Assembly (NCBI RefSeq): GCF_027947595.1
Contig: NZ_CP116257.1
Coordinates: 5,764,001 to 5,828,000 of the forward strand
DNA length: 64,000 nucleotides
Origin: Streptomyces lienomycini
GTDB taxonomy: Bacteria; Actinomycetota; Actinomycetes; Streptomycetales; Streptomycetaceae
Direction of reading: 5' to 3'
Shown: in pieces, positions 25,166 to 36,674 of the stretch
Numbering within the stretch: position 1 is the first letter of the stretch
Layout: each line of letters starts with the position of its first letter
The notes under the pieces: generated by a model
Told to the model about the DNA's origin: nothing
Databases searched by the model: none
What the model saw: only the letters and a program-made list of their open reading frames with translations
Program-made: the position numbers and the translations under genes

Positions 25166-26217
25166 AGACAGACCTCACGGACACCACCGCCAGCAAGATC
25201 AACAAGGCGCTGGTGCTGGGCCGCCGGGCGATCGGCACTCCGGCCATCGGCATGGTCCTCACCCTGGTCATCGTCACCGACGAGGAGAACGCCTACGACG
25301 CGCTGAGGGCCGCGAGCGACGCCGCGCACGAGCATCCCTCGCGCACGCTCCTGGTCATCAAGCGCGTCTCCCGCTCGCCCCGGGACCGCACCCAGTCCCG
25401 GCTGGACGCCGAGGTGCGCCTCGGCGCGGACGCGGGCACCGGCGAGACGATCGTGCTCAGGCTGTACGGCGACGTCGTCGACCACGCCCAGTCGGTGGTC
25501 CTGCCGCTGCTGCTGCCGGACGCGCCGGTCGTGGTGTGGTGGCCGGTGAACGCGCCGCTGGACCCGGCGAAGGACCCGCTGGGCGCGCTCGCCCAGCGCC
25601 GGGTCACCGACACCTACGCCTGCGAGGAGCCGATACGGGAGCTGGTGGCCCGTGCCGACGCCTACGCGCCGGGCGACACGGACCTGTCGTGGACCCGCAT
25701 CACGCCGTGGCGCTCGATGCTGGCGGCGGCCCTCGACCAGGTCGACTGCCAGGTGCAGGCGGTCGAGGTGGAGGGCGAGGAGTTCAACCCGAGCTGTGAG
25801 CTGCTCGCGATGTGGCTCGCGGACCGGCTGGACGTGCCGGTGAAGCGTTCGGTGTCGAGCGGGCCGGGTCTGACGGCGGTCCGGATGGACACGGACTGCG
25901 GTCCGGTCGTCCTGGACCGGGCCGACGGCTCGCTGGCGAACCTCTCCATCCAGGGGCAGCCGGCCCGCGCGGTCGCGCTCAAGCGCCGTGAGACGGCGGA
26001 GCTGATCGCGGAGGAGTTGCGGCGGCTGGACCCGGACGACACGTACGCCTCGGCGCTGCGGTACGGGGTGGACCGGCTCGACGCGCCGGCCCGGGCGGAC
26101 GCGGTCGACGGTGACGACTCCGGCGCGGTCTCCGCTCCCGTCCCCACGGCCGCGAAGGCCCCGGCGAAGGACGCCACGCGCAAGAAGGCACCGGTGAGAA
26201 AGGCGGCGGCGAAATGA
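25162..26217 (+). CDS. opcA: OpcA, glucose-6-phosphate dehydrogenase assembly protein
   Basis: 351 residues. OpcA is the allosteric or assembly partner of Zwf in actinobacteria and cyanobacteria, and the gene order zwf-opcA-pgl is diagnostic. Characteristic segments are SRTLLVIKRVSR, PDAPVVVWWPVNAP and RITPWRSMLAAALDQ. The last 40 residues are an Ala/Lys/Pro-rich basic tail (TAAKAPAKDATRKKAPVRK) without fold, not needed for the domain. ATGA overlaps on both sides. Confidence 0.93.
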   Translation: MKTDLTDTTASKINKALVLGRRAIGTPAIGMVLTLVIVTDEENAYDALRAASDAAHEHPSRTLLVIKRVSRSPRDRTQSRLDAEVRLGADAGTGETIVLRLYGDVVDHAQSVVLPLLLPDAPVVVWWPVNAPLDPAKDPLGALAQRRVTDTYACEEPIRELVARADAYAPGDTDLSWTRITPWRSMLAAALDQVDCQVQAVEVEGEEFNPSCELLAMWLADRLDVPVKRSVSSGPGLTAVRMDTDCGPVVLDRADGSLANLSIQGQPARAVALKRRETAELIAEELRRLDPDDTYASALRYGVDRLDAPARADAVDGDDSGAVSAPVPTAAKAPAKDATRKKAPVRKAAAK

Positions 26218-26999
26218 CTGACACCCCGCAGCTGGTCGTGCACCGCGACAAGGAGCTGATGGCCGAGGCCGCGGCGGCCCGGCTGATCACGAAGATCGTG
26301 GACGCGCAGGCCTCCCGGGGCAGCGCGTCCGTGGTCCTCACCGGCGGCCGCAACGGCAACGGCCTGCTCGCGGCGCTGGCCGCCTCCCCGGCCCGGGACG
26401 CCGTCGACTGGGCCCGCCTCGACCTGTGGTGGGGCGACGAGCGCTTCCTGCCGGAGGGCGACCCTGAGCGCAACGTCACCCAGGCGCGCGAGGCGCTGCT
26501 CGACGCGGTGCCGCTGGACCCGAAGCGGGTGCACGCGATGGCACCGTCCGACGGCCCGTACGGTTCGGATGTGGAGGCGGCGGCCGCCGCCTACGCGCAG
26601 GAGCTGGCCACGGCGTCCGTGCCGGAGAACCACGCCGCGGTCCCGTCGTTCGACGTCCTGCTCCTCGGTGTCGGCCCGGACACCCACGTGGCATCGCTCT
26701 TCCCTGAGCACCCCGGGGTCCGGGAGACGGAGCGCACGGTGATCGGCGTCCACGGCTCCCCCAAGCCGCCGCCCGTCCGTATCTCCCTGACCCTGCCCGC
26801 GATCCGGGCGGCCCGTGAGGTGTGGCTGCTCGCGGCGGGCGAGGACAAGGCGAACGCGGTCGCGATGGCCCTGTCCGGCACGGGCGAGATCCAGGCCCCG
26901 GCGGCGGGGGCGCGGGGCCGCGCCCGCACCCTGTGGCTCCTGGACTCCGCGGCGGCGTCGCGGTTGCCGAGGTCGCTGTACCCGCCGGCGTCGGCGTGA
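26214..26999 (+). CDS. pgl: 6-phosphogluconolactonase
   Basis: 261 residues, DevB/SOL family. VVLTGGRNGNGLLAALA, DLWWGDERFLPEGDPERN and FDVLLLGVGPDTHVASLFPEHP are the family blocks, the last with the catalytic GPDGH-like motif reading GPDTH. It hydrolyses the Zwf product. Last gene of the operon; a perfect hairpin follows. Confidence 0.94.
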   Translation: MTDTPQLVVHRDKELMAEAAAARLITKIVDAQASRGSASVVLTGGRNGNGLLAALAASPARDAVDWARLDLWWGDERFLPEGDPERNVTQAREALLDAVPLDPKRVHAMAPSDGPYGSDVEAAAAAYAQELATASVPENHAAVPSFDVLLLGVGPDTHVASLFPEHPGVRETERTVIGVHGSPKPPPVRISLTLPAIRAAREVWLLAAGEDKANAVAMALSGTGEIQAPAAGARGRARTLWLLDSAAASRLPRSLYPPASA

Positions 27000-27024
27000 C
27001 TCGGCCGTCCTGCGTCTGAGACGG

Positions 27025-27064
27025 GAAGGGGCGGCGGGAGGTGAGGACCTCCCGCCGCCCCTTC
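27025..27064. terminator. bidirectional terminator pgl/pgi
   Basis: GAAGGGGCGGCGGGAGGT (18 bp) with its perfect reverse complement and a GAGG loop, placed between convergent pgl and pgi. Confidence 0.9.
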
Positions 27065-27071
27065 GGCGCGT

Positions 27072-28727
27072 TCAGGCCCGCCCGCGCGACTCCCGGTAGG
27101 CGGCGACCAGCGCCGCGGTGGAGGCGTCGAGACCCGGTACCTCCGCCCCTTCGGTGAGGGCCGGCTCGACGCGCTTGGCGAGCACCTTGCCGAGCTCGAC
27201 GCCCCACTGGTCGAAGGAGTCGATGTTCCAGACCGCGCCCTGGACGAACACCTTGTGCTCGTAGAGCGCGACGAGCTGCCCGAGCACCGACGGAGTCAGC
27301 TCGCGCGCAAGAATGGTGGTCGTCGGGTGGTTGCCGCGGAACGTCTTGTGCGGGACGAGTTCCTCGGGCACCCCTTCGGCGCGTACCTCGTCGGGGGTCT
27401 TGCCGAAGGCGAGTGCCTGGGTCTGGGCGAAGAAGTTGGCCATCAGCAGGTCGTGCTGGGCCTGGAGTTCGCCGCTCAGTTCGGCCGCGGGCCGGGCGAA
27501 GCCGATGAAGTCGGCCGGGATCAGCTTGGTGCCCTGGTGGATCAACTGGTAGTACGCGTGCTGCCCGTTGGTGCCCGGCGTGCCCCAGACCACCGGCCCG
27601 GTCTGCCACTCCACCGGGTCGCCGTCACGGTCGACGGACTTGCCGTTGGACTCCATGTCGAGCTGCTGGAGGTAGGCCGTGAACTTCGACAGGTAGTGCG
27701 AGTACGGCAGCACCGCGTGCGACTGGGCGCCCAGGAAGTTGCCGTACCAGACGCCCAACAGGCCCATCAGCAGGGGCACGTTGGACTCGGCGGGGGCGGT
27801 GCGGAAGTGCTCGTCGACGAGGTGGAAGCCGTCGAGCATCTCGCGGAAGCGGTCCGGGCCGATGGCGATCATCAGGGAGAGCCCGATCGCCGAGTCGAAG
27901 GAGTAGCGGCCGCCGACCCAGTCCCAGAACTCGAACATGTTGGCCGTGTCGATGCCGAAGCCGGAGACCTTCTCGGCGTTCGTCGACAGGGCCACGAAGT
28001 GCTTGGCGACCGCCTTCTCGTCACCGCCCAGCCCGGCCAGCAGCCACGAGCGCGCCGACGTCGCGTTCGTGATCGTCTCGATGGTGGTGAAGGTCTTGGA
28101 GGCGATGACGAACAGCGTCTCGGCCGGGTCCAGGTCGCGGGTGGCCTCGTGCAGGTCGGCGCCGTCCACGTTGGAGACGAAGCGGAACGTGAGCGAGCGG
28201 TCGGTGAAGGCGCGCAGTGCCTCGTAGGCCATCGCCGGGCCGAGGTCCGAGCCGCCGATGCCGATGTTGACGACGTTCCTGATGCGCCTGCCGGTGTGGC
28301 CGGTCCACTCGCCGGAGCGGATCCGGTCGGCGAAGCCGGCCATCCTGTCGAGGACCGCGTGCACCTCGGGGACGACGTTCTCGCCGTCGACCTCGATCAC
28401 CGCGTCCCGCGGGGCACGCAGCGCGGTGTGCAGGACGGCCCGGTCCTCGGTGATGTTGATCCGCTCGCCGCGGAACATGGCGTCGCGCAGCCCGAACACG
28501 TCGGTGGCGGCGGCCAGCTCCTGGAGCAGCCGCAGGGTCTCGTCGGTGACGAGGTGCTTGGAGTGGTCGACGTACAGGTCTCCCACGCGGAGCGTGCAGT
28601 CGGTGCCGCGCCCCGGGTCGGCGGCGAACAGCTCGCGCAGTCGCACCTCGCCGAGTTGCTCGCGGTGCTTGGCCAGCGCGGCCCATTCGGGCGTCTGGTG
28701 GAGCCTGGTACGGCCGTCTGCGGTCAT
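27072..28727 (-). CDS. pgi: glucose-6-phosphate isomerase
   Basis: 551 residues, normal length for the bacterial/eukaryotic-type enzyme. [49 protein letters not shown] and [14 protein letters not shown] are intact. It interconverts glucose 6-phosphate and fructose 6-phosphate, joining glycolysis to the facing pentose phosphate operon. The ATG at 28727 is preferred; the long upstream frame is the antisense-like overlap with the RbpA-family gene. Confidence 0.95.
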   Translation of the reverse strand: MTADGRTRLHQTPEWAALAKHREQLGEVRLRELFAADPGRGTDCTLRVGDLYVDHSKHLVTDETLRLLQELAAATDVFGLRDAMFRGERINITEDRAVLHTALRAPRDAVIEVDGENVVPEVHAVLDRMAGFADRIRSGEWTGHTGRRIRNVVNIGIGGSDLGPAMAYEALRAFTDRSLTFRFVSNVDGADLHEATRDLDPAETLFVIASKTFTTIETITNATSARSWLLAGLGGDEKAVAKHFVALSTNAEKVSGFGIDTANMFEFWDWVGGRYSFDSAIGLSLMIAIGPDRFREMLDGFHLVDEHFRTAPAESNVPLLMGLLGVWYGNFLGAQSHAVLPYSHYLSKFTAYLQQLDMESNGKSVDRDGDPVEWQTGPVVWGTPGTNGQHAYYQLIHQGTKLIPADFIGFARPAAELSGELQAQHDLLMANFFAQTQALAFGKTPDEVRAEGVPEELVPHKTFRGNHPTTTILARELTPSVLGQLVALYEHKVFVQGAVWNIDSFDQWGVELGKVLAKRVEPALTEGAEVPGLDASTAALVAAYRESRGRA

Positions 28728-28821
28728 GTCGGACGTCAGCCTTCTTCCTTGGGTGTCCCAGCTGTCCCGGCTGTTCCAACCTATGTGATCAGGAGATGAA
28801 GGCGATCGACGGAGAGGGGAG

Positions 28822-29157
28822 CTAGATCTCGCCGCGCAGTTTCGCGAGTGCCTCGGCGAGGATCGCCTCGCCGTCCGCGTCGCTGCGGCGCTCGCGCACG
28901 TACGCGAGGTGCGTCTTGTAGGGCTCGGTGCGCGGCGGGTCCGGCGGGTTGTCCCGGTCCTGTCCGGCGGGGAAGCCGCAGCGCGGGCAGTCCCAGGTGT
29001 CCGGGACCTGGGCGTCGCTCGCGAAGCTCGGCTGTGTCTCGTGTCCGTTGGAGCACCAGAAGGAGATGCGCAGACGCGGCGCGGACTCGCCGCGCTCGGC
29101 CTCGCCCATCGGCCCCGCCCCGACCCGGCTTCCCCGGATCGCGTTGCCACTTGCCAC
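28822..29157 (-). CDS. rbpA: RbpA-family RNA polymerase-binding protein
   Basis: 111 residues from a GTG. The protein starts with the RbpA basic segment IRGSRVGAG, has a zinc-site pattern Cys35-x3-His39 ... Cys57-x2-Cys60, then the linker and the sigma-interaction region [25 protein letters not shown]. RbpA binds principal sigma factors and stabilises open complexes in actinobacteria. The sequence differs from the best-known RbpA (S. coelicolor SCO1421 as I recall it), so this is probably the second streptomycete paralogue; the symbol is therefore given for the family. GGGAG lies 7 bp upstream of the start. The 5' leader holds two hairpins. Confidence 0.85.
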   Translation of the reverse strand: MASGNAIRGSRVGAGPMGEAERGESAPRLRISFWCSNGHETQPSFASDAQVPDTWDCPRCGFPAGQDRDNPPDPPRTEPYKTHLAYVRERRSDADGEAILAEALAKLRGEI

Positions 29158-29183
29158 GGTGTAACTCCCTGCGTGATGGTGCC

Positions 29184-29210
29184 GCGAAGCGAGTCGGCGT
29201 TTCGCTTCGC
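29184..29210 (-). other. 9-bp hairpin in the rbpA leader
   Basis: GCGAAGCGA ... TCGCTTCGC, perfect 9-bp stem with a 9-base loop, 27 bp upstream of the GTG. Could be a leader structure or a site for a dimeric regulator. Confidence 0.5.
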
Positions 29211-29284
29211 TGCGAGCGCCTCAGTCTACGTAAGGCCCAACGCGCGTCCAGTGATTGGAGTTACAAGCTCCAGCGCGCAGACGC

Positions 29285-29333
29285 AAGCCCCATGATAGGC
29301 GGCGCCGTGGGGCGCGTACCGGACATGGGGCTT
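29285..29333 (-). terminator. long hairpin downstream of secG
   Basis: AAGCCCCATG and its perfect complement (29324-29333) enclose a second GC-rich stem (GGCGCC..GGCGC). It lies 36 bp after the secG stop, so it can end that transcript. Confidence 0.6.
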
Positions 29334-29369
29334 TACGTGCACAAGTGTGTGACGGGTCGGTGGGACCGG

Positions 29370-29606
29370 TCAGTTGTTGGCCTTCATCACCAGACCGAGC
29401 ACCATGATGCACGCGAACCAGCACAGACCGACCACCACGGTGATGCGGTCGAGGTTGCGTTCGGCGACCGAGGAGCCGCCGACGGACGACTGCATGCCGC
29501 CACCGAACATGTCGGAGAGGCCGCCGCCCTTCCCCTTGTGCATCAGCACCAGCAGCATCAGCAGCAGGCTGAAGACGATCAGGGCGATCGAGAACCCCAA
29601 AACCAC
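29370..29606 (-). CDS. secG: preprotein translocase subunit SecG
   Basis: 78 residues, two transmembrane helices (about 3-23 and 54-74) around the conserved cytoplasmic loop HKGKGGGLSDMFGGG. It associates with SecYE. The GTG at 29606 is chosen because it opens directly into the first helix and GAGGAAG lies upstream. The gene follows tpiA by 135 bp, the usual actinobacterial neighbourhood gap-pgk-tpi-secG. Confidence 0.94.
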   Translation of the reverse strand: MVLGFSIALIVFSLLLMLLVLMHKGKGGGLSDMFGGGMQSSVGGSSVAERNLDRITVVVGLCWFACIMVLGLVMKANN

Positions 29607-29741
29607 GGCTGGACCAACTTCCTCGGATTCGGATGAACGACGGGGGCACGGTGACAGCAGGCCACCATGCCCCCGCAAGGGTACGACGTATCGCCGCCGG
29701 AGCATACTCACCGGTCGATCCGCCCTCGACCGGCGGCCCGG

Positions 29742-30518
29742 CTACTGGTCGCGGAAGCGGACGATCTTGACGAACTCGTCCGAGTCCAGCGAGGCGCCGC
29801 CGACCAGGGCGCCGTCGATGTCGGGCTTCGCCATGATCTCGGCGACGTTGCCGGACTTCACGGAGCCGCCGTACTGGATGCGCACCCGGTCGGCCAGCTC
29901 CTGCGAGTACAGCTCGGCGAGCTTGCCGCGGATCGCCGCGCAGACCTCCTGGGCGTCGTCGGCGCCGCAGACCTTGCCGGTGCCGATGGCCCACACGGGC
30001 TCGTAGGCGATCACGACGGTCTCGGCCTGCTCGGCCGGGAGGTCCTTCAGAGCGCCCTCGACCTGGGTGAGGGTGTGCTCGACGTGGTGGCCGGCCTCCC
30101 GGACGTCCAGCTCCTCGCCGACGCACAGGATCGGGGTCAGGCCGTGCTTGTAGGCGGCCTTGACCTTGGCGTTCACCAGCTCGTCGGTCTCGGCGTGGTA
30201 CTGCCGGCGCTCGGAGTGGCCGATCGCGACGTAGGTGCAGCGCAGCTTGGCCAGCATGGGGCCGGAGATCTCGCCGGTGTAGGCGCCGCCGTCGTGGGCG
30301 GAGACGTCCTGCGCGCCGTACTTGATCTTGAGCTTGTCGTGCTCGACCAGCGTCTGCACCGAGCGCAGGTCGGTGAAGGGTACGAGGACGGCGACCTCGA
30401 CGGCGTCGTAGTCCTTGTCCGCGAGGGCGAAGGCGAGCTTCTGGACGTGGGCGATGGCCTCGAGGTGGTTGAGGTTCATCTTCCAGTTGCCCGCCATCAG
30501 CGGCGTGCGGGTGGTCAT
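29742..30518 (-). CDS. tpiA: triosephosphate isomerase
   Basis: 258 residues, TIM barrel. The active-site residues are visible: Asn-Lys in GNWKMN (start), His in GHSERR and Glu in [14 protein letters not shown] 30518 lies 4 bp after the pgk stop; there is GGACTGA rather than a strong Shine-Dalgarno, consistent with coupling to pgk. Confidence 0.96.
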   Translation of the reverse strand: MTTRTPLMAGNWKMNLNHLEAIAHVQKLAFALADKDYDAVEVAVLVPFTDLRSVQTLVEHDKLKIKYGAQDVSAHDGGAYTGEISGPMLAKLRCTYVAIGHSERRQYHAETDELVNAKVKAAYKHGLTPILCVGEELDVREAGHHVEHTLTQVEGALKDLPAEQAETVVIAYEPVWAIGTGKVCGADDAQEVCAAIRGKLAELYSQELADRVRIQYGGSVKSGNVAEIMAKPDIDGALVGGASLDSDEFVKIVRFRDQ

Positions 30519-30522
30519 CGGG

Positions 30523-31734
30523 TCAGTCCTCCAGTGCGGCGAGGCCGGGGAGCGTCTTGCCCTCGAGGTATTCGAGGGAGGCGCCGCCACCGGTCGAGAT
30601 GTGGCCGAATGCGTTCTCGTCGAAGCCGAGCGTACGCACGGCCGCGGCGGAGTCTCCGCCGCCGACCACGGTGAAGCCCGGGGCGTCGAGGAGTGCCTGG
30701 GCGACCGCTCGGGTGCCCTCGGCGTAGTCGGGGTGCTCGAAGACGCCCATGGGCCCGTTCCAGAAGACGGTGGCGGCGTCGGCGAGCTTGGACGCGTACA
30801 GCTTGCGGGACTCGGGGCCGATGTCCAGGCCCATCCGGTCGGCCGGGACGGCGTCCGCGGCGACGGTGGTGGCGTCGGCGGGGGCCTTGGTCTTCAGGTC
30901 CGGGAATCCGGGCCCGACGACGACGTCGACGGGGAGCACCAGCTCGACGCCGTTCTTCTCGGCGCGCTCCATGTACTCCTTGACGGTCGGGATCTGGTCC
31001 TCCTGGAGGAGGGAGATGCCGACCTCGTACCCCTTGGCCTTGAGGAACGTGTACACCATGCCGCCGCCGATGAGGAGCCGGTCGGCCTTGCCGAGCAGTT
31101 CGTCGATGACGGCGAGCTTGTCGGAGACCTTGGCGCCGCCGAGGACGACGACGTAGGGCCGCTTGACGTCGTCGGTGAGCTTCTTCAGGACGCCGACCTC
31201 GGTGGCGATGAGGTAGCCGGCGTAGTGCGGCAGGCGCTTGGGGAGGTCGTAGACCGAGGCGTGCTTGCGGTGGACGGCGCCGAAGCCGTCGCCGACGTAG
31301 ACGTCGGCGAGGCCGGCCAGCCTGTCGGCGAAGGCGGCGCGCTCGGCGTCGTCCTTGCTGGTCTCTCCGGCGTTGAAGCGCAGGTTCTCGATGACGGCGA
31401 CGCCGCCGTCGGCGAGGCCGGACACGGCGGCCTCGGCGGAGGTGCCGACCGTGTCCTCGGCGAAGGCGACGTCGGCGCCGAGCAGCTCACCGAGGCGGGC
31501 GGCGGCCGGGGCGAGGGAGAAGGCGGGGTCCGGGGCGCCCTTGGGGCGGCCCAGGTGCGAGGCGACGATCACGCGGGCGCCCGCGCCGGCCAGGGCCTTG
31601 ACGGTGGGCAGCACGGCGCGGATGCGGCCGTCGTCGGTGATGGTGGTGCCGTCCAGCGGCACGTTCAGGTCGGCGCGGACGAAGACGCGCTTGCCCGCGA
31701 CGCCTTCGGAGAGCAGTTCGTCGATCGTCTTCAA
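30523..31734 (-). CDS. pgk: phosphoglycerate kinase
   Basis: 403 residues, two Rossmann-like domains. [32 protein letters not shown] and [10 protein letters not shown] with the C-terminal GGGDSAAAV are intact. It starts with TTG, five bases after GGAG. Operon pgk-tpiA; 134 bp follow gap without a clear hairpin, so gap-pgk-tpiA may also be cotranscribed. Confidence 0.95.
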   Translation of the reverse strand: MKTIDELLSEGVAGKRVFVRADLNVPLDGTTITDDGRIRAVLPTVKALAGAGARVIVASHLGRPKGAPDPAFSLAPAAARLGELLGADVAFAEDTVGTSAEAAVSGLADGGVAVIENLRFNAGETSKDDAERAAFADRLAGLADVYVGDGFGAVHRKHASVYDLPKRLPHYAGYLIATEVGVLKKLTDDVKRPYVVVLGGAKVSDKLAVIDELLGKADRLLIGGGMVYTFLKAKGYEVGISLLQEDQIPTVKEYMERAEKNGVELVLPVDVVVGPGFPDLKTKAPADATTVAADAVPADRMGLDIGPESRKLYASKLADAATVFWNGPMGVFEHPDYAEGTRAVAQALLDAPGFTVVGGGDSAAAVRTLGFDENAFGHISTGGGASLEYLEGKTLPGLAALED

Positions 31735-31868
31735 GAGGGCTCCTGGGTTCTCGGATCGCTCGTGATCCTACGAGGGCTGGTCGCGGTGGACGCGACGCAG
31801 GGCCCGGACAGCGCGACCTTGCGCTGCCCGAGCCCTGCTACCGCATCGAGGTGCCTTGCTGAAGTCGA

Positions 31869-33093
<1,225 letters not shown>

Positions 33094-33106
33094 CGCACAC
33101 CGGAAT

Positions 33107-36088
33107 TCACTCGTCCAGGGCACGCAGCGCCTGCCGGACCAGTGCCGCGCGGTCGGCCGGTTCGGCGAGGTGCTCCAGGCCGAAGCCCAGCAGCACGGTG
33201 TCGTCCGTGGTGACGGCGCCGTAGGTCTGGAACAGCGTCCCGGTGCGGGTCCAGTCCTTCAGGACGGCGGGGCTGCCCTCCGGGGGCCCGGAGGGCAGCC
33301 AGGCGCCCAGCGAGGTCTCGAAGCCCTCGGTCTGCGTCGCCGTGCCGCCCACGACGAGGGAGGCCTCGTCGGCGAGGACGCCGCGGCCGCCGCTGCCCGG
33401 GTCGGTGACGTAGGCGATCGAGACGTCCACGGACTTCCCGGCGTACGCGCTCAGGTCGAACTCGACCTGCTTCCAGCCGCCGGAGGAGCCGGTGAGGCTG
33501 TTCCACTGCCCGCTGGTGCCGGTCGCGGTGCAGCCGTCGTCGGACAGGGTGAGGTAGTGCCCGAGCCAGGGGTGCCCGGCCAGGTAGAACCCGGCCGCGC
33601 ACTCGGCGGGCACGGCCGTGCCGGTCGTGCCGTTGGCCTCGGGGAGCGTGGTCCAGTCGTCGGCGCCGGTGGTGTGGGCCTCGACCAGGGCGTGGTCGTA
33701 GCCGCGCTCGGTGTCCCACAGCAGTTGGGTGCGGAGCGTGGGGCGGTCGGAGGCGGTGACGCCGGTGAGGTCGACGGTGCGGGTGAGGCGCTTGTAGGCG
33801 TCGTCGGTGTGGACGGCGGCGGCCATCCACTCCCCCGCGTAGGGCCCGTACGGGTTGACCGTCCCGGCGAACTTCCCGGCGCCCGCGCTCGCGAACTGCG
33901 GGTAGGTGCCGGGGTCGAGTTCGTCGGAGGTCACGCTGTAGGTGCCGGCGCCGTCCAGGGGGTTGCCGGGGGCGTCGCCGAGGGTGCCGCCCGCCTTGTC
34001 GAGCGTGCCGGAGCCGGTGAAGCCGGTGGCGCCGGAGGTGGCGGTGCGGGTGTAGGCGCCCAGGTAGTACTGGCTGAAGTCGTCGGAGAGGGTGCCGCCG
34101 CCGAGGTCGACGTCGCCGCCGGCCTGCTCTCCGGCCTCGATCAGCTTGCCGCCCTCGTTGAGGAAGGCGCGCAACTGGAGCTGGGTGGCGTTGCCGGGCA
34201 CCGCGGCGCCCGTGTAGTGGACGACGGTGTCGAAGTGGCCGAGGACGCCGAGCGCGTCGGGGGCGCCCTGGGTGGCGACGTCCCAGAGGGCGGCGCGGTG
34301 GCCGCCGGCCTTGAGGGCGTCCACGTACGTCTGGGTCTGCGTGGCCTTCGCGCCCTCCTCGGCGACGACGAGGACGTCGGCGCGGGGCCGCTCGGCGACC
34401 GAGTACGTGAAGTGCTCGCTCTCGGTGCGCTTGCCGTGCTTGCCGTGCCGGTCGTGGGTGCCGCGCGGTGTCTCGCCGGTGAACCAGACCTCGACGCGGT
34501 CGCCGGGGCCGGCGCCCCGGACCTTGGCCCGGTACTCGTCGAAGTACAGGTTGTCCTCGCCGCCGTACGTCTCGCCGCCCCGCCAGGGCCGCAGCGTCGC
34601 GTCGTGGGTGCGTCCGCCGTTGACCCGGTACTTCAGCTCCCTGTCGCGCACGGACTTGCGGACGACGACGGAGACCTCCTGGTCGGCGCCGCGCGCGTAG
34701 GAGGTGGTGAAGGGGGACGGGGTGAAGTCGGCGGCGTCCAGGCCGACCGAGGAGGAGGGCCGGTCGGGGTGGGCGGCGGTCTCGGCGACGGAGAGCGCGA
34801 ACGGGATGTTCTTGGCGAACTCCTGCTGGATCAGCTTCTCGTCGTCGGGGAAGTTGAAGCCGGACTGGCAGTCCCGCGCGTTCCACTGGTCGTCGGGGTC
34901 CACGTCGGAGGCCGTCTTGCAGGTCGACATCTCCGGGGTGAACATCGCCATGCCGTTGACGTTGGCCGCGTGCCCGTCGGCCTCGCCGTTGGTGGTGTAC
35001 AGCTCCGAGGAGACCTGCGGGTGGTAGCCGGGGATCGCCGAGTTGTCGGGGGTGCCGGCCAGCGCTTTGTAGAGGACGTCGTCCGGGGTGTTGGTGGCCA
35101 CCTGCCAGCCGACGCCGTAGAGGAGGAGTTCGGCGGCGGAGTGGTAGTTGATGCCGTAGGTGAAGCCGATCCGCTTCTGGAAGGCGTCCAGGGCCTTCGT
35201 CTCGGGCTCGGAGCCGGGGCTCGCGCCGCGGTAGGTCTCGCTGGTGGGGTTGGGGGAGGAGCCCTCGTCGTCGTAGCCCCACTTGTAGGCGAAGTTCCGG
35301 TTGAGGTCGACGCCGTCGCCGGTGCTGATGGCGCCGTCTCCGTTGACGTCGCGCAGGTTCTTGCGCCAGAGGCGGTTGTCGGTGCTCTCGAAGGTGTAGT
35401 CGTAGCCGTCGGGATTGGCCGACAGGACGAACCACAGCTCGGTGGAGTCGACGATCTTCCTGATCCGCCGGTCCTTCTCGTAGTTGTCCAGGTAGTGGTG
35501 CATCAGCCGCCGCGTCATCTCCGGGGTGATCCACTCGCGCGCGTGCTGGTTGGACATGTAGAGGACGGAGGGCTTGGAGCCGTCCTTCGACTTCTTCGCG
35601 TGCTTGGTGAGCTTGAGCGCCAGGATGTCCTGGCCCTTCACCGTCTTGCCGATGGAGACGACCTTGGTCAGCCCGGGGTTCTCCTGGGCGGTGCGCAGGA
35701 TCTCCTCGCGCAGGCCGCCGCTGCCGCTGTAGGGGCGGAAGACGCCGTCGGCGGCACTCTCGACGCGCTTCTCGGCCTGGGTGGACAGGGTGTGCTCGGT
35801 GAGGTCGACGCCCTGCTTCTGGAGCGTGCCGGCCTGCTTCTCGGTGAGGTACAGCTCGACGGCGGCGGTTCCCCGGTCGGGTACCTGCTCGCCGAGTTCG
35901 TGGCCGTCCTGGCCGGTGGCCAGCAGCAGGGGTACCTGCTCCTTGGTGACGTCGGCGCGGAAGACCTTCACTTCGTTCGCGTCCGGGGTTGCCGGGTCCG
36001 CGGGTTGTGCCTGGGCGACGGGTGCGAAGCCCGCTCCGCCGAGCAGGAGCGCGCCGACGGCGAGGATCGATCTCGCTCTTCGTCTCAT
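33107..36088 (-). CDS. secreted M14 zinc carboxypeptidase, multidomain
   Basis: 993 residues. A Sec signal peptide (RRRARSILAVGALLLGGAG, cleavage near AQA at 28) is followed by a propeptide-like region to about 115 and the M14 catalytic domain. Zinc ligands: His182 and Glu185 in QHAREWITPE and the later His in INYHSAAELLLYG; LNRNFAYKWG carries the Asn-Arg substrate clamp. After the catalytic domain come beta-rich modules including a ThuA/glutamine-amidotransferase-like segment and a MAM-like or M6-associated C-terminal module (GWKQVEFDLSAYAGKSVDVSIAY). It should degrade extracellular peptides. The start has GGGGGG nine bases upstream; a 7-bp inverted repeat GGCCTGT/ACAGGCC (36105-36121) lies in the promoter region. 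Confidence 0.9.
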   Translation of the reverse strand: MRRRARSILAVGALLLGGAGFAPVAQAQPADPATPDANEVKVFRADVTKEQVPLLLATGQDGHELGEQVPDRGTAAVELYLTEKQAGTLQKQGVDLTEHTLSTQAEKRVESAADGVFRPYSGSGGLREEILRTAQENPGLTKVVSIGKTVKGQDILALKLTKHAKKSKDGSKPSVLYMSNQHAREWITPEMTRRLMHHYLDNYEKDRRIRKIVDSTELWFVLSANPDGYDYTFESTDNRLWRKNLRDVNGDGAISTGDGVDLNRNFAYKWGYDDEGSSPNPTSETYRGASPGSEPETKALDAFQKRIGFTYGINYHSAAELLLYGVGWQVATNTPDDVLYKALAGTPDNSAIPGYHPQVSSELYTTNGEADGHAANVNGMAMFTPEMSTCKTASDVDPDDQWNARDCQSGFNFPDDEKLIQQEFAKNIPFALSVAETAAHPDRPSSSVGLDAADFTPSPFTTSYARGADQEVSVVVRKSVRDRELKYRVNGGRTHDATLRPWRGGETYGGEDNLYFDEYRAKVRGAGPGDRVEVWFTGETPRGTHDRHGKHGKRTESEHFTYSVAERPRADVLVVAEEGAKATQTQTYVDALKAGGHRAALWDVATQGAPDALGVLGHFDTVVHYTGAAVPGNATQLQLRAFLNEGGKLIEAGEQAGGDVDLGGGTLSDDFSQYYLGAYTRTATSGATGFTGSGTLDKAGGTLGDAPGNPLDGAGTYSVTSDELDPGTYPQFASAGAGKFAGTVNPYGPYAGEWMAAAVHTDDAYKRLTRTVDLTGVTASDRPTLRTQLLWDTERGYDHALVEAHTTGADDWTTLPEANGTTGTAVPAECAAGFYLAGHPWLGHYLTLSDDGCTATGTSGQWNSLTGSSGGWKQVEFDLSAYAGKSVDVSIAYVTDPGSGGRGVLADEASLVVGGTATQTEGFETSLGAWLPSGPPEGSPAVLKDWTRTGTLFQTYGAVTTDDTVLLGFGLEHLAEPADRAALVRQALRALDE

Positions 36089-36300
36089 GAACCCCCCTAG
36101 ATGGGGCCTGTCCGACAGGCCTGGGTCCGCCACAGTGGCGAACAGATGCCAGGCTCATGACAGCTCATGATCGAGTCAAGGGTGCGGCAAGGACACGCGA
36201 AAGCCGGTGCCGGTCACCCAAGTGGGGGCTCGCACCGGCCTGTTGGCTGCCGCTTCGCGATCCGGACGCCAGGTGGCCGACGACCGGCGGCCGGGATCAC

Positions 36301-36674
36301 CGGCCGTCCGTGGTCGGATCGCCGGCCGTCCGTGGTCGGATCACTGGCCGTCCGTGGTCCGGACGCATCGGCCGCCCGTGGTCCGGACAGCATCGGCTGT
36401 CCACGGTTCGGGCCCTTCGGCTGGCCCGGTCGGTCCGGGCATTTCGGCTGTCCCGACCCGGACCCATCGGCTGTCCCGGTCCGGACCCCTCGGCTGTCCC
36501 GGTCCGGACCCCTCGGCCGTTCCGGTCCGGGTATCCGAGTGGCCCCGGTCGGTCCGGGCGTCCAGCTGGCCCGGCATGGGCGCCCGGCCGTCCCGGGTCC
36601 GGGCGTCCGACAGTCCCGGCCCGGGCGAACGGCCGTCTCGGCCCGGGCGAAGGGCCGTCTCGGGCCGGACTCGC
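36301..36674. repeat. degenerate minisatellite, about 16 units of 22-27 bp
   Basis: Units begin CGGCCGTCC or CGGCTGTCC. Two adjacent units (36468-36490, 36491-36513) are identical (CGGCTGTCCCGGTCCGGACC plus CCT). Others start at 36301, 36323, 36346, 36369, 36394, 36418, 36445 and 36514 and become more diverged towards whiA. Most units contain GGTCCGGACC or GGTCGGTCCGGGC, itself palindromic. It fills the 586-bp gap between whiA and the M14 gene; open frames across it on both strands are by-products of the repeat. Confidence 0.85.

Noticed and set aside
29158..29369. tRNA or small RNA gene between secG and rbpA
   Set aside because: The hairpins do not form a cloverleaf, no T-loop motif is present, and terminator plus leader explain them.
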